NCBI RefSeq assembly: GCF_025602895.1
Contig: NW_026516259.1
Coordinates: 62,001-126,000, forward strand
Direction: 5' to 3'
From: Polychytrium aggregatum
Lineage: Eukaryota > Chytridiomycota > Chytridiomycetes > Polychytriales
DNA: 64,000 nucleotides
The notes under the pieces are model-generated. The model had not been told where the DNA came from and searched no databases. It was given only the letters and a program-made list of their open reading frames with translations. This document shows, one piece after another, positions 55,524 to 64,000 of the stretch (position 1 is its first letter; each line of letters begins with the position of its first letter). The position numbers and the translations under genes were made by a program.

Positions 55524-57799
55524 GATCTGAGACGCTCACCATCCAAGATTATCTGGATGGAGGTGGGGGATAGAGATGGTTCAACAGCCAGAGATGGAGA
55601 ATCAGAGGCTGCAAGAAACAGATGAGAGAGGGAGAGAGGCAATTGAGTAAGCCCGCACACAGATTTGGTGACGGTCGATTGACAGTAGCAGCTCCGATGA
55701 TGTCCAAACGATGTAGTTCGGCAAAAGAGCAAGGTACAATCGGAGAATGACGTAAACGGCGACAAACGGATATACTGCGCGTACCGGCTGCGTGGTGAGC
55801 GATATCTACAGGGGAGAACGATATCGACAGGGCGAGAATGACATCAACGAGGTGGCCGATACAACCGAGATGAGCAAAGCGGGCCGATGAGGTACAAATC
55901 GATTGAGCGATGTGGAGCCAGATTCAGTATGGGAGGGGGTGTATGGAAGGCTGATGGAGTGGGCGACTGTTTGACGAGCACAGCGGATTACACACCGGAT
56001 GTATACTTTGGTAGCGACGACGGCGATGGCTCTCGATCGGTTGCGCAAACGGTATGGTGCGAACAGAGTGGGGAAGCAAGGCGACACAAGTAACTTGGCG
56101 GCGAGTGGAATTCGCACCTAGCAGGTATTTGCCTCGAAACAAAGTTCAAGCACAGCTGCAGGGTGAAAGGTAGCGGGTGCGGTTGGGGCCGGGGAACAGA
56201 AAGCAGAGTATCCCGACGTGGGATAAACCGGCGGTAGGCAGATGAGAGGGGCCGCTAGCACCGGCAAAAAGTGGCAAGCGGACGAAGAGCCCACCGATGG
56301 AGATTCTTATTGAGGCTGGAAAAGCAGCAGCAGCAGCAGCAGCAAAAACCGATGCAGCCGCGGAGCGCCGTTTGTTTTTGTTTGTCCCGGCTGTTGCTTG
56401 GAGGTCCAAGGAGACAGAATAGCCCCTGGACTGGCAATGCTTGTGGTTGGGGCAGTGAGCGCTTCGCTGTCCCAGCCAGCAGCGGTGTGGAGGACAGTGG
56501 ACGGGAGTGAATGTCTCGTGGACTACTCTGCAGGCTGGACCGTAGAAGATCCATCGAAAGGCGCGATTGGGATGATTGTTTAGGCGTGCGGGGGGCAGTG
56601 AGACAACTGAAGCAATTCGTTTGTTGACTGCAATCACACCAGGTCGAGCCGCAGGCTGCAGCGATCGGTGCTGGGCGACGAGCCGGGGCGAGTGCGACGG
56701 GGTGGTCGGCGAGACAGAAGCTTGCATTCTGGCGAGCTGATGGACGGGGCGTGGGAACGCCGTCCACGTGAGTTGGAGTCAGCGGCTCGAGTCGGCTGGA
56801 ATCATGTGTGTGTGTGTGGCCAACAGCGAGGGCAAACGTTTCATGCCGACTCACAGCGCGCACGCGTTATCACAGCGAGCATGCGTTATCACAGCCAGGA
56901 TGTCGTATCCTAACGACTATGGCATCCCCGTGGATCGCGGGGCTGGTCGTAGCGTCTGTCTGCTCGCCGCCTCGACGGCCGTCCATTCCTCTCCCCCTCG
57001 TTGCTGGGCTGGGGGCGCCGAGTGCACTGGCCCCATTCGCCTGGGTGCTCGATGCTCTGTTATACTCTGTTATACTCTGCTGAAGCGACAGAACCATCGA
57101 GCAGACGTCTCTCGGGCTTGGAGGCCCCACGCGCAGACAAGTCCGGTGGCCTGAGGGGTCGCTGCCAATTCCCAGCGGCAAGTCGCAAACACCCCTGCGG
57201 CACTGTTGTGTGGCAACGCCAGCGAAAGTGCGGCCGCCGCCACTGGCGTAAACTGCACAGCCAACAGCCGGCAATGTCGGCAATGTCGGCAATGTCGGCA
57301 ATGGCAATGTCGGCAATGCCAACAAACAGTCCCGCACAATCGGCCACTTGCAATCGGAAGTGAAACCCCACTGGGCCGTGGAGTATTTGACGATCAAATC
57401 CACTCTCACCCCCACCCCCAACACCAACATCAACAATCAACCTTCAACTATCAACCTTCAACCACCAACTATCAGCAACTCGCTCCAACCCACAGCCGCA
57501 CAGCCGCGCATCCCCCCGGCCATCTGACCGCCGCCTCTCCTTGCGGCCTCGTTTTTCGATTCGCCGGCGCTGCCATCACCTTTGCCTTCCCTCCGTCCGG
57601 GTTGCGCCCTGTCCCCTTGTCGTGGCCCTTTGCCTCCGCGGATCTCGTTGCCCCGGCTCGTCTTTGCTCCAGGCTCTCCTTTGCTCCGGGCTCTTCCTGT
57701 CCACTCCCCATCAACCACTTGCTGCCCTCGTTTTTCTCCCCGGCCCACAGCCTGCCACTCTCTCGTGTCCTCTCTTAACCGTCGCCTTGGCCGCCCGCC
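55524..57799. other. Large intergenic region
   Basis: About 2.3 kb between divergent genes. It contains a CAG run (56322-56343), a TG run near 56808-56818, two TTATACTCTG units (57060-57080), and about six 9-bp AATGTCGGC units (57270-57320). Several short frames exist on both strands, none with coding character. C/T-rich sequence precedes the ATG at 57800. Confidence 0.6.
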
Positions 57800-59476
57800 A
57801 TGGCCTCTCCTCCGATGCAGCGATCCCACACCTCCACCATGAGAGTCGCCTTCGCCAGTCTCCCGCCTTCCCGTGAATCCCTTCCTTCCCACACCCCGGC
57901 GCCCGCTGCCTCCTCGGCCGTGTCGCTGCCGGCTCCACATTCGCACTCGCCACTCGTGCATCCTCCTCCACCAGACCGCCCTCCCTCCTCCAGCGAAAAG
58001 ACACATCGCCGGCGGTGGTCCTTTGTCAGCTCCTCCAACGCCAGTGCTTCCAGCTGGCCTTTCAGCTTCTTCTCCTCGCACCGTCCGGCCTCGCCGCTCC
58101 CCGATACCCACCCCATCTCGCAGCCGGCTGTTGTTCCGGAGCCGTCCTCAGTCGTCCAGGCGCCAATGCCTGTCCAGCCAAGCCCTGTCCGGGTCAATTC
58201 CACCGCCGTGGCTGCGATTGCCGCCGATCCATCTGCAGACGCACAGCTTTCTACCTCCCTTTCCTCGAGCTCGGCGACGCTGTACTCCTCGGCCAGCTCC
58301 ATCGATGCCAAAAGCCCCTCGCTCGAACGATCGGCCACCAATTCCACGGCCGTTGCCTCCCTGGTGCCTGTCGCTGCTGACTCTGCGCTGAGGCAGTCGG
58401 GCTCGCTACCGCTCTCGCTCTTGGCCGTGTACGCCGGCATCGAGGACCTGGTCCTCAGGCATCTTTCCCCTGTGCCTGCCGACCCGCCGGCCCCCACGGC
58501 TTCCATGCGTCGACGCACCTATGTTGCCTCCCGGAAGCCCAGCGAGCCTGAGGACAAATCCGCAGCCTCAAAGCCATGCACCCATGCTGCCTACATGAAC
58601 CAGGAGGGCCGCTTCACGCTCTTCCTCAGCGTCGTCTCCAAGTCGGAGCTCAGCCTCCTGGTCCATACCAAAGAGCTGCTACCTTCGGACCCATCGTCTC
58701 CCGAGACCCAGTCGCTCATCGACGACGCCGTGACCCACATTACCGACCTGCTAAAGAACACCGACCTTGCCAAGGTCATCAAGGTCGCCCTCGAGCTTGT
58801 CGCCTATCACACCCCTCTCGACTCGCCCAAGCGCCGCAAGTGTCTCAAGAAGGGAGTTGTCCGTGCCCCAGTCGCCCTGCTCGCCCCGGTCGCCCTGGTC
58901 GCCCCGGTCGCTACTCCCCAGGTCCCAGTCCCAGTCCCAGCTTCAGCCCAGGCTCCTGCTCAGGTTCCTGCTCAGGTCGCTGTTCAGGCTCCGGCACAAG
59001 CCCCTGCACTGGTCCCTGCTCAGGTCGCTCCCGCTGCTCTGCCAGCGGTGTCCAATGACGACCGGGAGGCTCCCGCCGCCCATCCGGCCCAGGCCTCGGT
59101 CCTGTCTTCCACTCTGCGCCGGAGCTCCTGGCGCCCCAGTCGTTCATCACCGCCCAACCCCGCCGTCAATGCTGCGCTCCTGCGGGCTGCCCTCATGGAG
59201 ACCTCGCCTGTCTATTCGCGTCGCCAGTCTTCCCTGTGGGCGAGCCAGCAGAACGGCGAGTCTGATTCGACGACATCGTCGCGCGGCGAGGACGACGACC
59301 ACGGCACCAGCACTGACTACGAAACGGAGCTCTCCCGCGAGCCGTCGTTCAAGGTGCGGGGCTGCAAAGGCTCAAGCGACGCTGACGACCCGGCCCCATC
59401 CACCGTCTCCGAACCCGAGGTCTCCAGGTCCAAGGGCCCGAGGCGGTTCTTTGTGAATGTCCTGCTCAAGCGATAA
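57800..59476 (+). CDS. Unrecognised Pro/Ala/Ser-rich protein
   Basis: This is a 558-residue single-exon frame with strong GC3 bias and good start context (CCGCCATGGC). I do not recognise a domain. Residues 1-210 are Ser/Pro/Ala-rich. A conserved-looking helical block follows (SLLAVYAGIEDLVLRHLSP; then around FTLFLSVVSKSELSLLVHT and AVTHITDLLKNTDLAKVIKV), which is the best candidate for a folded domain. Val/Pro/Ala/Gln repeats (AQVPAQVAVQAPAQA-like, about residues 355-415) and an acidic Ser-rich segment come next; it ends in a basic tail (RRFFVNVLLKR). There is no signal peptide or membrane helix. It could be a regulatory or scaffold protein; function unknown. Confidence 0.65.
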   Translation: MASPPMQRSHTSTMRVAFASLPPSRESLPSHTPAPAASSAVSLPAPHSHSPLVHPPPPDRPPSSSEKTHRRRWSFVSSSNASASSWPFSFFSSHRPASPLPDTHPISQPAVVPEPSSVVQAPMPVQPSPVRVNSTAVAAIAADPSADAQLSTSLSSSSATLYSSASSIDAKSPSLERSATNSTAVASLVPVAADSALRQSGSLPLSLLAVYAGIEDLVLRHLSPVPADPPAPTASMRRRTYVASRKPSEPEDKSAASKPCTHAAYMNQEGRFTLFLSVVSKSELSLLVHTKELLPSDPSSPETQSLIDDAVTHITDLLKNTDLAKVIKVALELVAYHTPLDSPKRRKCLKKGVVRAPVALLAPVALVAPVATPQVPVPVPASAQAPAQVPAQVAVQAPAQAPALVPAQVAPAALPAVSNDDREAPAAHPAQASVLSSTLRRSSWRPSRSSPPNPAVNAALLRAALMETSPVYSRRQSSLWASQQNGESDSTTSSRGEDDDHGTSTDYETELSREPSFKVRGCKGSSDADDPAPSTVSEPEVSRSKGPRRFFVNVLLKR

Positions 59477-60554
59477 TAGCCGTGCGGCGCTGCCTCGCCG
59501 ATGATTCGCCCTGCTGGGTTTGTTGGCTCGCTCCTCTCGAGTCCAGCAGTCGGATTGTACCCGAGGAGATGGGGTCGTCCCCCACCCCCACCTCCTGCCC
59601 GAGCGAAGCTGGCCTGGTGTCCGCGGCTGGCTCAAGCACTTTTATTTTTCTTTCGCACTCTGTCCTGGCCATTCGTCCTATTGCATCGCCACCTTGTTCT
59701 CCTGCAAGGCTCGACGCAGCCTCATGTCAACGTTTCTCTCTCCTGCTCTTGCGGCGTGTGCTTCCCGGACCCATCCCACGCCTATCACACCCATGCTCTC
59801 CACCGTTTCGTTCCTTTTCTTCGTCTTCTTCTTCTTCTTCCGACTCGCCGTCATGCTCTCCATAATATCTCATCGTCTAGCTTTCGTGGGTTTTGCTTAT
59901 TTATCGCACCGTCTGCACGCCTCCATCGCAACATCGCTGTCTTGTCTTGTCTTGTCTTTCTTTTCATTTTATATGATCCCAACTGGCCCCCCCCCAGTCG
60001 ACCGTGCCCTGGTCTTGGCACGCACATGTCCTCTTGACCTTGACAAGATTGAATCTGATCGCTTGATTGCAGCTCGTGTTTTGAGGATGTCTGGGGACTT
60101 GTTTTCGTTTCTTGCGGATCTTGAATACACAAATGTCCCATTCGCTCATCTCATTCCACTCAGTGATCGCCTGTGACTTGGCATGACAGCCATCTGGAAA
60201 CACCGGCACGATACCATGACTGGGGTGCGGCAGTGATCGAGTATGACATGAGGAAGGGAAACAACCAAGGCCCCTGTTGTCTCTGGCCGCGCTCTGCAAC
60301 CGCCGAGTGGTCCTTGGCGACGGCCATGGCGATCGCAATGGTATTGTCTATCACATGCCCTTTACTACTACCGATGACGGCGAATAAGTCTCGCTCCAGA
60401 ACAGCCACCCCCTTGATACCCTCGCTGCTCACTTCACACGGCGGAGCATCGTTGGTTCCTGGACATGACCGAGTCCTATATTGGCGATGGCCGAGCCATG
60501 CTGGGCCCTCCGCCGCATGGCGACAATTAGAGGACCTGCTGCCCCCCCCCTCAA
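59477..60554. other. Convergent 3' region
   Basis: About 1.1 kb, pyrimidine-rich from 59640 to 59990, with a TTC run (59817-59840), a TTGTC run (59939-59960) and C-runs at 59988 and 60541. The frames across it look non-coding. Confidence 0.55.
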
Positions 60555-63308
60555 TCAGAAATCCTCAAAGGCAATCTCCATTGTGCTCTTCCGGGCGGCC
60601 ACCGAGGACTCGCTGAGCCGGATTCCGAGACTCGGTGCCCCGGCCACCGAGTCGCCAATGCGTGACAGCCGGCGATCGCTGCTGATATCGGGCGGGGTGA
60701 TCTTGCGCTCGTTGACGCTTCGCCAGTCCACCCCAGCAAACCAGCGGTGCCGCCGAACCTCATCGCCGTCGCCCTTGTATCCCACCCGGCGGCGCGGATC
60801 CAGCACCAGGAGCTTGATGATCAGATCCAAGAGATTGTCCGAGAAGCACTGGCCGCGGTCTGGCGGGGGCCACTGGATCTTGCCGGACAAGATGCGCTCG
60901 TACGTCTTTTGGCAGGTCCAGCTCTGGAAGGGGCTGCATCCGCTCGCCATCTCAAACAGCAGCACTCCGTAGCCCCACCAGTCCACCATGAATCCGTATG
61001 GCTTGCGCTGCAGCATCTCCGGTGGGATGTAACTTGGCGTCCCGCAAAAGGTCGTTGTGGTGCCCTCGATGATCTTGGCAAAGCCAAAGTCCCCGAGCTT
61101 GGCGTTGCCCTCGGCCGTCAGGAGGATGTTCTCGGGCTTGAGGTCTCGGAAGACAATCTTGTGGCGATGGAGGTAGTGCAGGGCCAAGAGCACTTGGCAG
61201 CCATAGAACTGGGTCGTTTCTTCGTCAAACATCTGCCGAGACATTAGATTGCGTTTCACACGGCTGTCGTCAGTCAATCGGGCTTGATGTGGAGCCGCAC
61301 CTTCACATCGATTGTCGGATCCTCCTCCCGCTCGCTGCACTCGACTGCACCCGACTGCACCCGATTGCACTCAGCTGCACTCGACTGCCCAATTCCCTCC
61401 AAGTCGGCCAGCCCAGAGCACTCCCAGTCCTCTCACCTGTCGGTGCCTCAGCAGGTGGAACAGGTCGCCGCCCGCCAGGAACTCGACCAAGATGTACAGG
61501 TGCTCGTTGTCCTGGAAGCTCTCGATGAACGGCACCAAGAAGGGACACCGGAGTCGGGCCATGAGGTTCCTCTCGTTGATCACATTCTCGACCTGGTGGG
61601 TCTTGAGGACACGGTCCTTTCGCATGCACTTCATCGCATACAGCGTCGCCGTTTCCTTGGATCGCACCAGGTGCACTCGTGCAAAGGCGCCCTTGCCAAG
61701 GGTCCGCTCGACCGTAAAGTCTTTCAGAGTGCGTTTCGAATGCGGCGGCGGTGGCGGCTCCTCCTCGACAGGATCGCTGGCTTCGTTCTGCTTAGAGCCA
61801 TGCTGGCGGGACGATCCTGGATTCAGATCCTGGCTCGCAAGCACGTCCATATCGCCTGTGCTGGACGAGACCTGCAGCTGTATGTCGGGCACATTAGCAG
61901 TCGGTGGCCGATATTCGGGCGTCTCGAGCAGGCTTTGGTGACTTTTGTGTCCGGCAAGCGGATGGACATTGGTGGCTGCGAGGGTTTGCGCCAGCAGCAT
62001 CGGGCCAGGGTCGTGAGAAGCAGGGGAATGGCCTGTGGTCTGGGAAGTGCTTGCTGGGCCGACCGCCTGGGCTTTGGGCAGCTCGGGCACCTGGTTCTCC
62101 AGCCCCTGGGAGCTGGATGCCAGCGAGGTCGCCGAGACATCCCTTTCCGAGTCCTCGCCCAGGCGCACCTCGATATGCAGGGGCGACCGTCTCGTCTCGT
62201 GCGGTCCGTGCGTGTGGGGCGGCGATTCCTTGTGAGTTTTCTTGATGTCAGAAGAGTCGAGAGGATAGTACGGGACGCTGTCGATGGAAGAAAACGATCC
62301 AAAGGACTGCGCCGACTTGTCCGAGAGAGTCTGGCTGCCGGCGCCCAGCGATGTGTTGCTGGTGAAGGTGCCGATGCCGCTGAGCTTGGCCTTCAGCTCC
62401 GGCCCGGATATAGCAGTGCTCGAGGGCAAGGTTTCGGCTCGAGTCAGGCCCTTGGATCGCCGCACGACGTTGGGTGACTTGGAGGCTGCTCCGGGAGGTT
62501 GCGGCGGGGACGCCAGCGAGTTGGGCGAGTACTTGGACGCTGTGTCAAGATCACCGGTGCTCTGGGCAGTGTCTTCTTTCAGGTACTTGGACTTTGGCGT
62601 GCGGACGTCTCTGGCAGCGCTGGTGCTTCCAGAGAGACTCGCGGCGGAGCCCGTTGGGACTCGCTGGTCTTTCTCACCCGATGGAGCTCGACCCAGCAGG
62701 CTCGGGCTGCTGTCCTTTGCCGGCACTGTCCGCAGAAGCGAAAGAACCTCAGGAGAGCTCTGCCCCGAGGTCGGCAGATGGACATCCGATGACGCCTTTC
62801 GAAATGGCCTCGCAGAGGGAGCGAGTAGACTGTTGCTCTCGCCAAACTGGGGCGATGGCTCGATGATCAGCAATTTGGCTCCGACCGGCCCTGCCAATGT
62901 CTTCAGGGGAAGCGGTTGCTGGGTCATCTGAAACGCAGACGAGCCTGGGCTCTCTCTTGCATTCTCCCTATGAGTGTACTGCAGATGCCTGTTGTGGTCG
63001 AACGAGGCTGAAGTCGAAGCCGAAGCCGAGGCCGAGGCCGGGGGAGTGAATCCAATGGCTGGCTGGACAGGAGCCGCGATTTTGTTGGACTTGATGGCTG
63101 CCAGGCGGTTCTGGAGGAGCTGGTCCCGACGGGTGATTGCCTCGTCGATGGTCTGCACAGGTTTGGTGGTCCGAGGGGTTGTTGCCCGCGAGCTCTTTGG
63201 TGAGTTTGCGGCAACGATGCCTCGCACCGATGGGTTGGGCGACAGCGGCGGCAGCTGCACGCCGTGGGAACTCGACGGCGGTGTCGACTGGGACATGCCG
63301 AGCAGCAA
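60555..63308 (-). CDS. PKA-type AGC serine/threonine kinase with ~525-residue N-terminal extension
   Basis: Two exons keep phase (63308-61437 and 61232-60555), giving 849 residues. The first 525 are Ser/Pro/Thr-rich and likely disordered. The kinase domain starts near 528: GKGAFARV P-loop, YAMKCMRK with the catalytic Lys near 560, the KIVFRDLKPEN loop with Asp near 654, GDFGFAK with Asp near 672, activation loop TTTTFCGTPSYIPPE, and WWGYGVLLFEM. The AGC tail ends AFEDF, a PKA-like FxxF hydrophobic motif at the C-terminus. The loop reads FRD where AGC kinases usually have YRD, and PPE where most kinases have APE; both are conservative. The closest match is the cAMP-dependent kinase catalytic subunit, but the long N-terminus is atypical. 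MSQ at 63296 is an alternative start. Confidence 0.87.
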
Positions 63309-64000
63309 CGTCCGAGACGGTAGTGAGAACCGAGTGGCTGTCGAAGATCAGGGATTTGGAGGCACCGCTGCGAGCGGGCTGTTGAGGTGCTAACTGGTGC
63401 TGAGACGGAGCCGCCGGTTGCTTGGATGCGGCCTGATGATGGAGACAGCAAAGCTGCGTCAGAGCGAGCCGGTCGAGCCAGTCGAGTCGCTATCGGTCGT
63501 TGTGGTGGATGTGCGCACGGGGATGGCAGGGCTGAAAAGAAGATCGCTTGCTACTCCAACAAGACAGATGCAGCTCTGCACATTGGAACATCGAGACCAC
63601 TGGCTTCAGTTTGCCGCGACCAACACAAAGGAAATCCTGCTTCTGTTTCACGCCATCAGCAGTGAACAGTGGAGCGGGCGTGCTTGGGACACGCTGATTG
63701 GGAAGAAACACTTGATCGGAGGCGGCGTGCGTGTGGATGAGAGTGCGGATGGGAACTGTGTGGTTTGGACGGGGGTGGGAATGCGTGGCCGGGTTGGCCC
63801 AGGCGCCGGAGCACCTTCGAAGGGCCCCAAGACCGGGTTTGATTTGATTTGATTTGATGCACGGCAGTTGATGCACGGCAGTTAGTGCACGGCAGTTGCT
63901 TCGTCCGCCGAGCAAGTGTCCGTCCTGGCGACATGGGGTCGCCCAGACCGAGCCATGAACTGCCCCGCAACCCCCCCCCTGGCACATGAACACAACATGG
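63309..64000. other. Right edge: kinase promoter region
   Basis: This contains three 15-bp units GTTGATGCACGGCA (63856-63898), a GATTT run (63838-63856) and a ten-C run near 63970. No gene is supported before the window ends. Confidence 0.55.

Noticed and set aside
56090-56150. Possible tRNA-like T-arm (GTGGAATTCGCACC)
   Set aside because: No matching acceptor, D or anticodon arms could be folded.
56146-56863. Minus-strand frames of about 200 residues in the 55.5-57.8 kb gap
   Set aside because: Contain CAG-repeat-derived Ala/Cys runs, no domain and no clear splice or start context.

Overview
The window comes from the nuclear genome of a filamentous or zoosporic fungus, most likely an early-diverging flagellated lineage such as a chytrid. 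The evidence is GC-rich third codon positions, many short GT-AG introns, a chitin synthase, two SKT5-like chitin-synthase regulators, an inositol 1,4,5-trisphosphate receptor (kept by zoosporic fungi, absent from yeasts and moulds) and a probable TMEM237-type ciliary transition-zone protein. No species can be named from sequence alone. There is no viral, plasmid or transposon signature.

Layout. Positions 1-17857 hold four minus-strand genes: the 5' half of an IP3-receptor gene that runs off the left edge, an ESS2/DGCR14 splicing factor, and two adjacent SKT5-like Sel1-repeat genes with matching exon boundaries. Positions 18970-26379 hold a YAR1-like ankyrin protein (+), an unassigned pair of coding-looking exons, the TMEM237-like membrane protein (-), a third Sel1-repeat protein (+) and a tRNA-Leu(AAG) (-). 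Positions 26620-33000 hold a 31-bp tandem repeat, mitochondrial 3-hydroxyisobutyrate dehydrogenase (+), D-lactate-type 2-hydroxyacid dehydrogenase (-), RPA3 (+) and a potato-inhibitor-I/I78 peptidase inhibitor (-). Positions 34200-50165 hold a doubtful membrane protein (-), a 2324-residue DDT/WHIM chromatin protein (+) and an intron-rich division-1 chitin synthase (+). Positions 50600-63308 hold a DUF676 lipase (-), a PP1-targeting protein with a CBM21-like domain (-), an unrecognised Pro/Ala/Ser-rich protein (+) and a PKA-type AGC kinase with a long N-terminal extension (-).

The genes are mostly housekeeping or signalling functions and do not form an operon-like system. The one functional theme is cell-wall chitin: two SKT5-like activators, a third Sel1 protein and a chitin synthase lie within about 43 kb. 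Whether this clustering means anything is untested. I found no clearly undescribed system. The strongest second-look items are the SKT5-like tandem pair with a 1.3-kilo-residue extension on one copy, the many tandem repeats in introns and promoters, a GC-AG intron in the chitin synthase, and the unassigned exons near 20.1-20.5 kb. Splice positions given to the base were checked for reading-phase agreement; those marked approximate were not.
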